Positions 47,859-57,320 of a DNA stretch of 64,000 nucleotides are shown in pieces (positions within the stretch are counted from its first letter, which is position 1; each line of letters opens with the position of its first letter). The notes under the pieces are model-generated. The model worked only from the letters and a program-made list of their open reading frames with translations, was not told the DNA's origin and made no database searches. The stretch covers positions 124,001 through 188,000 of the forward strand of contig NZ_JBHUHX010000015.1 in the NCBI RefSeq assembly GCF_042682685.1, in the 5' to 3' direction. This stretch comes from Imhoffiella fuscus (GTDB lineage Bacteria > Pseudomonadota > Gammaproteobacteria > Chromatiales > Chromatiaceae). The position numbers and the translations under genes are program-made.

Positions 47859-50288
47859 ATGAGAGATATCGAGCAAACCTCGCCCAACCTTTTTCTCAGT
47901 CTGCGCTGGAAAGCGCTCATCGCCCTGAGTTTCATCCTGGTCGTGGTCAATGCCTCGCTCGCCTTCCTGGCCAATGCCCAGTCGATTCGACAGTTCGAGT
48001 TCCAGCAAACCCAGGTGCGCGCCCAGCAAGCCCGGCAACTGCGCGCCATGCTCAATGAGCGCACCCAGGAGATGTCCAAGCTCGCCAGCTTGGTTTCATT
48101 ATTGGGTCCCGCGAACGCGCCCAACCTCACAGACAGGCTCGCCAAGGCACTCGACGCAAATGGAGCGATGCTCGATTTGGAATGGGACATCCGTTCGGTC
48201 CATTGGGTCGAGACCGACGGCCAGACGCGGCTCTCCTGGCCGCCACGCGGCACGGCCGAACTGCCGCACGCACTGCTGAGCCGAATCGAGCACTCGCCCG
48301 AGAGCACCTTCTCGCTGCTCTCCTGCGAATTCGGCTGTGCTCAGTATCTGGTGGCGCCAGAACTCTGGGAGGGACGCTTCGCCGGCTCGCTGGTGCTGGA
48401 GCGCTCGCTTTCCGACGCATTGCTGGCATTCAACGCCTTGACCGGCGCCGAGATCGCCATCGACCTGAACCAGAACGACCGACCAGCCGATCCGGCATCG
48501 CCAGAACAGGAATCGGAGCCGGTGCCGTCGCATCAGATTCGTTTCCCCGTCATCACCTATCCTGAACGCTCATTGCCCATCTTGCGAACCGCCTGGCCAT
48601 CCCTGAGCAAGATGACGCTCACCCCGGTCCTGATCGAGATGGATCGGGAGTGGTTCGAGATCTACCGCATCAAAGGACTGTCCGAGGGCGTCAGCGCCTA
48701 TATCATCAACGACGTCACGGCTCAACAGGAGAGCATCCAAAACGCCTGGCACGACAGCCTGCTGATCGCGATCTTCGGACTGCTGCTGTCCGAGTCGCTG
48801 CTTCTGGTGATCATGCAGCCCCCGCTCTACCGACTGCGCGACCTGGCATCCGCCCTGCCGCTGCTCGCCGAACGGCGTTACGCCGACCTGCGCGCGGCCC
48901 TTGCGCCCTTCATCCACCTGAACCTGCCACGCGACGAGATCGACCTCATGATCGAAACGGTCGAACATCTGACCGACCGTATGGAGTTGCTGCAACAGGA
49001 TCGGGAACAGGCCGAAGAGCAACTCGTCTGGCTCGCCGACCACGACCCGCTCACACGCCAGATGAACCGACGCCGATTCAAGGAGGATTTCGGGCGCGTC
49101 GTCGACCAAGCCATGCGCTTTGGTCACAGCGGCGCACTGCTATACCTCGACCTCGACGAGTTCAAGGACGTCAACGATCTCAGTGGACATCAGGTGGGGG
49201 ACACCCTGCTCAAACGTGTCGCCGAGCAACTGAGCGGCATCGTCCAATCGAGCGACCTGCTGGCGCGTCTCGGCGGCGACGAGTTCGCCTTGGTACTGCC
49301 CGAGGCCAGCCCCGACGAGGCGCTCGCCTGCGCCGAAACGGCACAGAAGGCCATTCGTGGCATCACCCTGCGAGAGCAGGGCCGCCAGCACCGCATCTCG
49401 GCCAGCATCGGCATCGTGATCTTTCCGGACCACGGACGGGACATCCCAGCGCTCATGGCAAACGCCGATCTGGCCATGTACCAGGCCAAGGATCGCGGAC
49501 GCGGACGCTGGCACCTCTTCTCTCCGCTGGACCCAGGCCGCGAACAACTCAACGACCGTATCCTCTGGAAGGAGGAAATCGCCGAGGCCCTCCACCAAGA
49601 CCGATTCGAACTCCATTTCCAGCCGATCATCGATCTGGCCACAGGCGCACCCTGCCATATGGAGGCCTTGCTGCGCATGCGCGACCGGGAGGGCGGCATG
49701 GTGTTCCCGGATCGCTTCATTCCCATCGCCGAGAAGACCGGGCAGATCCAAATCATCGATCATTGGGTTCTGAGCCAGGTGATCGAGGTTCTGGCCAGTC
49801 ATCCAGGGCTTCGGATCGCGGTCAATCTCTCTGGGAACGCCATGGTCGATCCGACGATCCTCCGGGAGCTGAAGCGACTCATCCAACTGCACTCACTCAC
49901 CCCGGAACGCCTCTCGTTCGAGATCACCGAGTCGGTCGCGATCGACAGTCTCACCAGCGCCACACGGCTCATGAAGAGCATCCAGGAGCTCGGCTGCCGC
50001 TTCGCCCTGGATGATTTTGGCAGCGGTTATGCTTCCTACGCCTATCTGCGCCAGCTCCCGGTCGACGACATCAAGATCGACGGGGCCTTCATCCGCGACC
50101 TGCCCAACAACCAAGAGGATCGCATCTTCGTCAAGGCCATCACCGACATGGCGCACGGCATGGGCAAGCGCGTCATCGCCGAATTCGTGGAAAGCGCGGA
50201 GATCCTCGATGTACTGGAAGACATCGGCGTGGACTGCGCCCAGGGCTATTTCTTCGCCCGTCCGGCGCCGCTTCAGGATCTGGAATGA
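47859..50288 (+). CDS. Membrane GGDEF-EAL protein with periplasmic sensor
   Basis: An 809-residue c-di-GMP enzyme. TM1 is at about 16-38 and TM2 at about 300-318, enclosing a periplasmic sensor of some 260 residues with no family I can name. A short HAMP-like linker with a coiled coil leads to a GGDEF domain (about 385-555) with GGDEF at 472-476 but no RxxD inhibitory site (QSSD instead). The EAL domain (about 560-805) has EAL at 602-604, DDFGSGYASY and an intact-looking metal site. Both activities are possible. ATG 47859 is chosen because it places TM1 correctly; its ribosome site is weak. The 3' end overlaps convergent glcF by 16 bases. Confidence 0.88.
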   Translation: MRDIEQTSPNLFLSLRWKALIALSFILVVVNASLAFLANAQSIRQFEFQQTQVRAQQARQLRAMLNERTQEMSKLASLVSLLGPANAPNLTDRLAKALDANGAMLDLEWDIRSVHWVETDGQTRLSWPPRGTAELPHALLSRIEHSPESTFSLLSCEFGCAQYLVAPELWEGRFAGSLVLERSLSDALLAFNALTGAEIAIDLNQNDRPADPASPEQESEPVPSHQIRFPVITYPERSLPILRTAWPSLSKMTLTPVLIEMDREWFEIYRIKGLSEGVSAYIINDVTAQQESIQNAWHDSLLIAIFGLLLSESLLLVIMQPPLYRLRDLASALPLLAERRYADLRAALAPFIHLNLPRDEIDLMIETVEHLTDRMELLQQDREQAEEQLVWLADHDPLTRQMNRRRFKEDFGRVVDQAMRFGHSGALLYLDLDEFKDVNDLSGHQVGDTLLKRVAEQLSGIVQSSDLLARLGGDEFALVLPEASPDEALACAETAQKAIRGITLREQGRQHRISASIGIVIFPDHGRDIPALMANADLAMYQAKDRGRGRWHLFSPLDPGREQLNDRILWKEEIAEALHQDRFELHFQPIIDLATGAPCHMEALLRMRDREGGMVFPDRFIPIAEKTGQIQIIDHWVLSQVIEVLASHPGLRIAVNLSGNAMVDPTILRELKRLIQLHSLTPERLSFEITESVAIDSLTSATRLMKSIQELGCRFALDDFGSGYASYAYLRQLPVDDIKIDGAFIRDLPNNQEDRIFVKAITDMAHGMGKRVIAEFVESAEILDVLEDIGVDCAQGYFFARPAPLQDLE

Positions 50289-51514
50289 CCGGGATCCACG
50301 CGGTCCGGATCCAACAGCTCCAGCCAATGCACCACCGGGATCTCGGTCCCGGCATCGAGGTGCAGCTGACAGCCGATATTGGCTGTAGCGATCACCTCCG
50401 GCGCTCCGCTGACCAGCGCTGCAAGCTTGTCGTCGCGCAACCTCAGCGACAGCCCGGGCTGGGTGATCGAATAGGTTCCGGCCGAGCCGCAGCAGAGATG
50501 GGCATCTGGAATCTGGGTCGGAACGAATCCACAGCGCACCAGAATCGATTCGACGACCGAGCGAATACGCTGACCATGCTGCAGACTACAGGGGGCATGG
50601 AAGGCCACCCGGCGACCGCCGCCGGACACGCCGAGCGGCGACAGATCCTCGATCCCGGCCAACAGCTCGACCGGATCGCGGGCCAACGCGGACACTCGGG
50701 CCGCCTTGAGCGCATAGCTCGGGTCGTTGGCCAAAAGCTCACCATAGTCCTTCACCATGGCGCCACAGGCGCTGGCATTCACCAGGATCGCCTCGCACCC
50801 GGACGCAATCTCGGGCCACCAGGCATCGATATTGCGCTTCATGGCGCGCATCGCGTCCTCGCGGGCGTCCAAGTGATGGGCCACAGCCCCGCAGCACCCG
50901 GCCCCGGTCGGCTCGACGAGATCCATCCCGAACCGATCCAGGATGCGCGCAGCTGCAGCATTGGTCGCTGGGGTCGCGGCCGCCTGCACGCAGCCACCGA
51001 GGACCAGAACCCGTCGTCGACCGCGTGGACGCGGCCAATGACCGACCGGCCGCGACCGTGGAACCTTGGCCCTCAAGGCGGACGGCAGCAGCGGAGACAG
51101 CAGCCGAGCGAGCCCGATCAGGGCGCGAGCACGACCGGCATGCGACAGGGCGAAGACCAGCACACGCCTCAGCCAGCGCTCGAACAGGGGGCGACGCACC
51201 CGCTCCTCAACGAGATGTCGCCCGATATCCAGCAGGCGCGCATAGCGCACGCCCGAGGGACAGGTGGTCTCGCAGGAGCGGCAGGTCAGGCAGCGGTCCA
51301 GATGGAGCTGGGTCACCCGCGTCGGGAGCTCGCCCTCCAGGACCGATTTGATCTGATAGATGCGACCGCGCGGTCCGTCCAGTTCGTCGCCGAGAAGCTG
51401 ATAGGTCGGACAGGTTGCCGTGCAGAAACCGCAATGGACGCAGTTGCGCAGAATGGCGTCGGCCTCGCGACCATCGGCCGTGTCGAGGAACTCGGGCAGG
51501 ATCTCGGTTTGCAT
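50273..51514 (-). CDS. glcF: Glycolate oxidase iron-sulfur subunit
   Basis: A 413-residue subunit with two [4Fe-4S] ferredoxin motifs, CVHCGFCTATCPTYQ and CLTCRSCETTCPSGV, and two CCG-type domains (GAGCCGAVAHHL and LCCGSAGTYSITQP). It carries electrons from the flavin subunits during oxidation of glycolate to glyoxylate. ATG at 51514, eight bases after glcE. glcD is not next to it in this window. Confidence 0.93.
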   Translation of the reverse strand: MQTEILPEFLDTADGREADAILRNCVHCGFCTATCPTYQLLGDELDGPRGRIYQIKSVLEGELPTRVTQLHLDRCLTCRSCETTCPSGVRYARLLDIGRHLVEERVRRPLFERWLRRVLVFALSHAGRARALIGLARLLSPLLPSALRAKVPRSRPVGHWPRPRGRRRVLVLGGCVQAAATPATNAAAARILDRFGMDLVEPTGAGCCGAVAHHLDAREDAMRAMKRNIDAWWPEIASGCEAILVNASACGAMVKDYGELLANDPSYALKAARVSALARDPVELLAGIEDLSPLGVSGGGRRVAFHAPCSLQHGQRIRSVVESILVRCGFVPTQIPDAHLCCGSAGTYSITQPGLSLRLRDDKLAALVSGAPEVIATANIGCQLHLDAGTEIPVVHWLELLDPDRVDPGHSRS

Positions 51515-51522
51515 GGACCGCC

Positions 51523-52638
51523 CTAAAACTCGGCGTAGAGCCGGCCTGGATTGAGGATGCCCTCTGGATCGAATGCCTGCTTGACGCGCCGATGGAGTCG
51601 CATGGCAGTCTCCGACAACGGATGGAAGACCTCTCCTGAACGATCCCCGCCACGAAACAGGGTCGCGTGACCGCCGACGGCGGCGACCTGACGACGGATC
51701 TCCTCGGCCGACCGATCGCTACGCAGCCAACGCAGACATCCGCTCCATTCGATCAGCTGATCTCCAGAGAGCGGCAGCGCCGCCACGGCCGAGGGTAGAG
51801 ACAATCGCCACAGCGACCCATCGCCGGCGAAGAACGGGTGGGCCTGATCGCGAATCTGATCGCGCCAGAGGATCTCGGCGGTCGACTCGTCCAAGGGATC
51901 GCCACCGATCGACTCGGCCGCCGAACTCACGCCCAGCCGCGCACCCGAGAGGCGTACCCACAGCCGCCCCCCGTACCAAGCAGTTGCGCTGATGGGCAAT
52001 GGCCTGGCGGCCCAGGCTGTCATGCGTTCCAACGCCTCGTCGACACCGACCTCCAGCATCCGGGTGTGGCTGACGACGGGACGCGGCATCACCTTGACGC
52101 TGATGTCGAGCAGAATCCCCAGCGTTCCCATGGCACCGGCCATCAGCCGCGAGACGTCGTAACCGGCGACGTTCTTCATGACCTCGCCGCCGAACCTCAG
52201 CACCTCGCCGCGCCCGGTCAGAACCCGCACGCCCAGCACCAGATCGCGCGGCGCGCCGGCCTGAGGCCGAGCCGGACCGCCGAGCCCACAGGCGATCGCT
52301 CCACCCAGGGTCGCGCCCGCCGCACTCGGCCCGACACAGAAACGGGGCGGCTCGAACGGCAGGTGCTGGCCGTGCTCGGCCAGGGCCTGTTCGATCTCAT
52401 CAAGCCTGGTCCCGGCGCGCGCGGTCAGCACCAACTCCTTCGGCTCATGATTGAGGATCCCCGCGTGAGCGGACAGATCGAGCGGCTCGCCACGGGGAGC
52501 CCGACCGTAGAAGGACTTGGTACCACCGCCGACGATGGACAGCGGGGTGCCATCGGCAATCGCGGCCCCTAGGCGCTCTCGAAGTTCGGTTGTCGAATCC
52601 CTACTCACCGCCTCCCCCACTCGTAGAAGATGACGCAC
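51523..52638 (-). CDS. glcE: Glycolate oxidase FAD-binding subunit
   Basis: A 371-residue flavoprotein with the PCMH FAD-binding region PLSIVGGGTKSFYGR, GPSAAGATLGGAIACGL and RFGGEVMKNVAGYDVSRLM. It pairs with GlcD and GlcF. The frame opens with GTG at 52638; in-frame GTG codons at 52620 and 52608 are alternatives and none has a well-spaced ribosome site. It precedes glcF by eight bases. The missing glcD is presumably elsewhere in the genome. Confidence 0.9.
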   Translation of the reverse strand: MRHLLRVGEAVSRDSTTELRERLGAAIADGTPLSIVGGGTKSFYGRAPRGEPLDLSAHAGILNHEPKELVLTARAGTRLDEIEQALAEHGQHLPFEPPRFCVGPSAAGATLGGAIACGLGGPARPQAGAPRDLVLGVRVLTGRGEVLRFGGEVMKNVAGYDVSRLMAGAMGTLGILLDISVKVMPRPVVSHTRMLEVGVDEALERMTAWAARPLPISATAWYGGRLWVRLSGARLGVSSAAESIGGDPLDESTAEILWRDQIRDQAHPFFAGDGSLWRLSLPSAVAALPLSGDQLIEWSGCLRWLRSDRSAEEIRRQVAAVGGHATLFRGGDRSGEVFHPLSETAMRLHRRVKQAFDPEGILNPGRLYAEF

Positions 52639-52838
52639 GGCGAGACCCGTTCAGCACGATGAGCAGCAGATCTCATCATGACTCGGGTCTGGCCTCGATA
52701 GATCGCACTCAGTCGCCGCCAACGGCATGCGGTCGTCACGGCAAGGTGGAGGCTTCGATCCATTCGAACAAGCCACCGATCCGGCGTTCGACCTCGAAGC
52801 CGACGCGAGACGCTACCGGGATGGCCGGTATCCCTTCT

Positions 52839-53447
52839 TCAGGGCGCGCTGACGGAGCGCAATGCGGCGCGGATGATTTCCTCGGAGGTCTTGGCGCCAT
52901 CGTCGGCGGCACGAGCCATCCGCGTGGCATCGGGCGGACGATAGCCGAGCGCGACCAGCGCACTGACCGCATCGCCGAGCGCCTGGTCCTGTTGGCTGAC
53001 GGGCGCCGAGGAGGGAGTGAGAGCAACGCCCAGATCGGCCGACAGTCCGCCGAGCCGATCGCGCATCTCGATGATGAGTCGTTCGGCGGTCTTCTTTCCG
53101 ATGCCGGGAATGCGGGTCAGCGCGGTCGTGTCTTCCTGTTCGACGCACTGGGAAAAGCGGGTCGCGTCCATGCCGGAGAGGATGGCCAATGCCATCTTTG
53201 CCCCCACACCGGTCACCTTGAGCAGTGAACGAAAGAGGGCGCGCTCCTGCTCGCGCAGGAAGCCGTAGAGGATATGGGCGTCTTCGCGCACGACCAGATG
53301 GGTGACCAGCGTCACCGTTTCGCCAACGGCTGGCAGGTCGAAGAAGGTGGACATGGGCGCCTCGACCTCGTACCCGACCCCGCCGACGTCCAGCAGCAGC
53401 AGCGGCGGCTGCTTGAGAATGAGCTGACCACGCAGACGACCGATCAT
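52839..53447 (-). CDS. ruvA: Holliday junction branch migration protein RuvA
   Basis: A 202-residue protein with the N-terminal OB fold (MIGRLRGQLI), two helix-hairpin-helix motifs (LLKVTGVGAKMALAIL and LTRIPGIGKKTAERLI) and a C-terminal domain III for RuvB contact. It follows ruvC by three bases. ruvB, the usual next gene, is not present after it. Confidence 0.95.
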   Translation of the reverse strand: MIGRLRGQLILKQPPLLLLDVGGVGYEVEAPMSTFFDLPAVGETVTLVTHLVVREDAHILYGFLREQERALFRSLLKVTGVGAKMALAILSGMDATRFSQCVEQEDTTALTRIPGIGKKTAERLIIEMRDRLGGLSADLGVALTPSSAPVSQQDQALGDAVSALVALGYRPPDATRMARAADDGAKTSEEIIRAALRSVSAP

Positions 53448-53450
53448 GAC

Positions 53451-53999
53451 TCAGGGTCTCCAATCGCGCCAGGAGGCCGCCGCACGCTTGCGCGCAGGGA
53501 TCCCCATCGAGTGGGCATGACAGAGGGCGATGGCGAGCGCGTCCGCCTCGTCTTCGGCCGGAAGATAGGACAATGCGAGCAGCACGCGAACCATCTGCTG
53601 TACCTGGGATTTCTCGGCCGCGCCAGTGCCCACCACCGCAAGCTTGACCGATTTGGGGCTGTATTCGTGAACGCTCACGCCGCCCTTGAGTCCGGCGCAG
53701 AGCACCGCGCCCCTAGCCTGGCCGATCTTGAGCGCAGCGGTGGGATCGCGGGCGAAGATGAGCTGCTCGACCGCCATCTCGTGCGGTTGGTGCTCGGCGA
53801 CGATCTCCGCCACCTGATCGAAGATGAGTCCGAGCCGGTCGGGCCAGGCATGCTCGCCCACCCGAATGCAGCCGCTGGCGACGCGCACGCTGCGGTGGCC
53901 GTCGGTGTCGATGACACCGAAGCCGGTCGTCCGCGATCCCGGATCGATCCCCAGGATGCGGTGACGCAGCGCGGCGGTCCCGGCCGGTCGATTCAGCAT
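53451..53999 (-). CDS. ruvC: Holliday junction endonuclease RuvC
   Basis: A 182-residue RNase H-fold resolvase. The catalytic Asp is in ILGIDPGSRTTGFGVI, the Glu in HEMAVEQLIFARD, and further acidic residues in PAEDEADALAIALCH. Length is normal. ATG at 53999, 39 bases after yebC. The order yebC-ruvC-ruvA is standard in gammaproteobacteria. Confidence 0.96.
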   Translation of the reverse strand: MLNRPAGTAALRHRILGIDPGSRTTGFGVIDTDGHRSVRVASGCIRVGEHAWPDRLGLIFDQVAEIVAEHQPHEMAVEQLIFARDPTAALKIGQARGAVLCAGLKGGVSVHEYSPKSVKLAVVGTGAAEKSQVQQMVRVLLALSYLPAEDEADALAIALCHAHSMGIPARKRAAASWRDWRP

Positions 54000-54038
54000 C
54001 GGTAAGATCGGCTGGGCAGGCGCTCGACTCGCCCCGGA

Positions 54039-54788
54039 TCAGACATCCAGTGCGGCCATGATCTCGTCCGAGATATCGGCGTTGTGGTAGACCTCCTGCA
54101 CGTCGTCCAGATCCTCCAGCATCTCGACCAGCTTCAGCAGCTTCTCGGCCGTCTCCTGATCGAGCTCGGCCTGGGTCGAGGCGTTGTAGGTGATCTCGGC
54201 GACCTCGGTATCGAATCCGGCCTGGGTCAGGGCATCCTTCACTGCGGAGAACTCCTCGGGCGTGGTGACGACATCGAGCGATCCGTCGTCGTTGACGACC
54301 ACGTCCTCGGCACCCGCTTCGAGCGCGGCCTCCATCACGGAATCCTCGTCGGTTCCCGGCTGGAAGCTGATGATGCCCTGCTTGGTGAAGAGATAGCTGA
54401 CCGATCCGTCCGTCCCCAGATTACCGCCGCGTTTGGTGAAGGCGTGTCGAACCTCGGAGGCGGTGCGATTGCGGTTGTCGCTCATGCAGTCGACCATGAC
54501 CGCAACGCCGCCCGGACCATAGCCCTCGTAGCGGATCTCCTCGTAGTTGTCGCCCTCCATGCCGCCGGCACCACGCTTGATGGCGCGCTCGACCGTGTCG
54601 CGCGGCATGTTGGCGCCGAACGCCTTGTCCATGGCGAGCCGGAGTCTTGGGTTGGCTGCTGGATCTCCGCCAGCCTCACGGGCCGCGACCGTGACCTCGC
54701 GGATCAACTTGGTCCAGACCTTACCGCGCTGCTTATCCTGCGCGGCCTTGCGATGCTTGATATTGGCCCATTTACTGTGACCGGCCAT
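54039..54788 (-). CDS. yebC: YebC/PmpR-family transcriptional or translational regulator
   Basis: A 249-residue protein with the invariant opening MAGHSKWANIKHRKAAQD and the KRGAGGMEGDNYEEIRYEGYGPGG stretch, cited here as KRGAGGMEG and YEGYGPGGVAV. Members bind DNA or act on stalled ribosomes. ATG at 54788 has GAGGAGAG upstream, whereas the frame to 54836 adds only non-conserved residues. First gene of the ruv set. Confidence 0.95.
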   Translation of the reverse strand: MAGHSKWANIKHRKAAQDKQRGKVWTKLIREVTVAAREAGGDPAANPRLRLAMDKAFGANMPRDTVERAIKRGAGGMEGDNYEEIRYEGYGPGGVAVMVDCMSDNRNRTASEVRHAFTKRGGNLGTDGSVSYLFTKQGIISFQPGTDEDSVMEAALEAGAEDVVVNDDGSLDVVTTPEEFSAVKDALTQAGFDTEVAEITYNASTQAELDQETAEKLLKLVEMLEDLDDVQEVYHNADISDEIMAALDV

Positions 54789-55132
54789 GGGAAAGCTCTC
54801 CTCGTATGTGATGCTGTCTGGCGCCTCGCGCCGCAAGAGGTTGGCACGCAGCTGGGGGAAACTCCGCGATCCGCCCGCCGAGCCCCACGGGGACGCGAAC
54901 GCAGCCGATCGAAAGCCGAGCCAGGCCGGAGACCATGAACCTGCACTGCCAGGTGGTTAGCCGCGCATTCTAGCATCGGCACGAAGCGCGAGGCGAAACC
55001 GGCTCGACGCCTCGATCGCGATGCCGCCACACCCCGCGCGGAACCCGAATCCGGTCCACGAACCTTGTGGTAACCTCGGCATCCTGAGGCCATGAGCCGG
55101 CCTGCCGCCGACAGGATCCCGAGAACGCCATC
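54789..55132. other. 344-base divergent intergenic region
   Basis: It separates yebC from the LOG-family gene and must hold both promoters. An inverted repeat CGAGGCG-N12-CGCCTCG (54989-55014) is visible. No gene, riboswitch or RNA was recognised. Confidence 0.4.
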
Positions 55133-57109
55133 ATGTACGCCACCCCTGAAACCGGAGACGGCTGGATCACGCGGATCGAGAGCCGTGACGACAGCGGTTT
55201 CACCGTCTCCGCCCGCTTCACGCTATCGCAGGGTTTTCGACGCCTGGTTGGAGGGCGCGAGTCGGACCTTGTCTTCGCCGCCCGTAGCCGACTCGCCCGC
55301 CTCGGCATCAACATCCTGCCGCTAGGCGCGCCGGATCTGAACGGCCAGTCTTGCGATATGCGCCTGCGGATCGTCGCAGCCATCGCCTCCTACGGCATCG
55401 GCGCGCACCTGGAGTGCATCCTCGTACCGGGACTGCGGATTGGCCGGCTGGTCTTCTGTCCGACCGACACCCGTCTCGGCTCATCGGACATCCATCGTCT
55501 GATCCGCGACAACCGCCTCCAGGTCCCGGAGGGCTTCTCGCTCGACGGCAACGGCTATCTGATCCTGCGTCCGCAGCGCCAAATCTTCCGCTTTCAGAAA
55601 CCGCTGACCACCGAAGAGGTCACCGCCATCGCGACCCATGCCGATGGCAAGGACCTGCTCAACCGATTGCAGGTCCGCGAGGAGGTCGACCACATCGAGC
55701 TACCGCCGCGAGACGGGTTGGTCACCGCCTGCTCCATGTTCCTGCACAGCCACTATGTGGTGCTGCGCAACCTGGACGAGTCGCTGGGCTTCCATCTCCA
55801 GGCAACCGTCCTGGATCCGGTCACGACACGGGGCACCAACGTCTATCTGGAATTCATCAATCGCACCGAGCAGCTCATCATCAACCCGAGCATCGCCGCC
55901 TCGGTGCACGAGGCGATTCGCGTGGATCCACGTCCGCGCTATTGGCATGGCCACGAGATCGTCGAACCCTCGCCGCAAGAGGCCGGCGGCCCAGACGCCT
56001 GCCGGGCGCTCACCGAGGTCTTCGATCGACTGGAGGCGGCCCCGGTCCGCGATCGCTACTCGCACCGGATGATCGCGGTCTCCCAAAATCCGCACGCACT
56101 GCTGGCGGGCGCCGCACCCGACAGGATCTGGACCCAGCCGCTGAGCCCGCATGACCCCAGGGTCGGCACCGACCTCTCGGCGGGCCTGGTCGCCGAGGGC
56201 CTGCAATTGGACATTCCAGTCGAATGCGGCACACAGATCCTGGACAACCTCCCGGACGGCGCGCGCGCAACGCTCTTGCTGGGCTATTTTCCCAACCTGA
56301 TCGAGCACACCCAGATTTGCGCCGCCGCGCTGCGTCAGCGGGTCGGTCGGATCGTCTTCCGCCGCGCCTCTTTCGAGCACGGCCCCTTTCTGTCGTCGCG
56401 CGACCACGGCCGGCTCGCCGATTACGAGGGATTGGGTTTGGAAGTCTTCTGGTGCAACGAGACACGCGGACAGGTGGTACGCCATGTCTTCCGTGGCATG
56501 CGCGGCTATTTCACCACCCCGGACAAGGTGGACCGTTTCGGCGCCAGTCTCATCTTCGCCATCTATGGTTCCACCAAGCCGCTCAGCGAACGCTCGGCGC
56601 ACCAAACCGAGCGCCTGCTGAAAAATCTGTGCGGGCTCTTCGGCAGCGACATCGGTATCCTGACGGGCGGCGGTCCTGGCGCCATGCAACAGGTGACGGA
56701 CATCGCCCAAGGCATGGGGCTCATGGCCGGATCCAGTTTCATCGAGACCATCGACCAGGAGCTCAACCAAACCGCCGAGTTCTATCAGACCTTCCAGGCA
56801 CGCAGCCGGCAGGCCCGTCAGCGCTGGTTCGAGATCGCCAGCTTCCATCTGTTCCTGATCGGCGGCGTCGGCACCCTGGAAGAAGTCGGGCTCACCCTGA
56901 CCGACATGAAGCTCGGGGTGATCGAACGCAGCCCGATCGTCTTCTTCGACGGCTCGGGAAACGGATTCTATTGGGAAGGGCTGCGCGAGCAGCTCGCCGA
57001 GATGGCCAGACAAGGCCGGGTACCGGCATGGCTGATCGATCAGGTCCTCATGACCACGGACCCCGACGCCGTTCCGAATTTCTACAAGCAGAAGTTGCGC
57101 CTGGGATGA
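55133..57109 (+). CDS. LOG-family nucleotide-binding protein with long N-terminal region
   Basis: A 658-residue protein. The last 200 residues or so form a LOG (lysine decarboxylase-like, nucleotide 5'-monophosphate nucleosidase) Rossmann domain with GILTGGGPGAMQ (about 508-519) and LFLIGGVGTLEEVG (about 573-586), the latter a variant of the family's PGGxGTxxE (Ile-Gly-Gly-Val for Pro-Gly-Gly-x). The first 400 or more residues are a large region whose fold I cannot name. PpnN of E. coli, also LOG type, is much shorter at about 450 residues. It probably cleaves or binds a nucleotide. ATG at 55133. It stands alone with zapD downstream after 211 bases. Confidence 0.75.
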   Translation: MYATPETGDGWITRIESRDDSGFTVSARFTLSQGFRRLVGGRESDLVFAARSRLARLGINILPLGAPDLNGQSCDMRLRIVAAIASYGIGAHLECILVPGLRIGRLVFCPTDTRLGSSDIHRLIRDNRLQVPEGFSLDGNGYLILRPQRQIFRFQKPLTTEEVTAIATHADGKDLLNRLQVREEVDHIELPPRDGLVTACSMFLHSHYVVLRNLDESLGFHLQATVLDPVTTRGTNVYLEFINRTEQLIINPSIAASVHEAIRVDPRPRYWHGHEIVEPSPQEAGGPDACRALTEVFDRLEAAPVRDRYSHRMIAVSQNPHALLAGAAPDRIWTQPLSPHDPRVGTDLSAGLVAEGLQLDIPVECGTQILDNLPDGARATLLLGYFPNLIEHTQICAAALRQRVGRIVFRRASFEHGPFLSSRDHGRLADYEGLGLEVFWCNETRGQVVRHVFRGMRGYFTTPDKVDRFGASLIFAIYGSTKPLSERSAHQTERLLKNLCGLFGSDIGILTGGGPGAMQQVTDIAQGMGLMAGSSFIETIDQELNQTAEFYQTFQARSRQARQRWFEIASFHLFLIGGVGTLEEVGLTLTDMKLGVIERSPIVFFDGSGNGFYWEGLREQLAEMARQGRVPAWLIDQVLMTTDPDAVPNFYKQKLRLG

Positions 57110-57320
57110 AAACAACCGGACTCAAGCGGTCAATCCATATTGGGAGCGAACCGAAAAGGGACAGAGCAAAAACACGCGCACGGGTGACATCCCAGATCGA
57201 AACCGGGACAATTCACCAAGACATCCAGCCTACGCGCTCCAGATTCCATCATTTAATCACTTGATCGCCGTGCGGGATGCGTCCATGGGATGCTCATCTC
57301 GGCCGATTCGAGAGAAAGCC

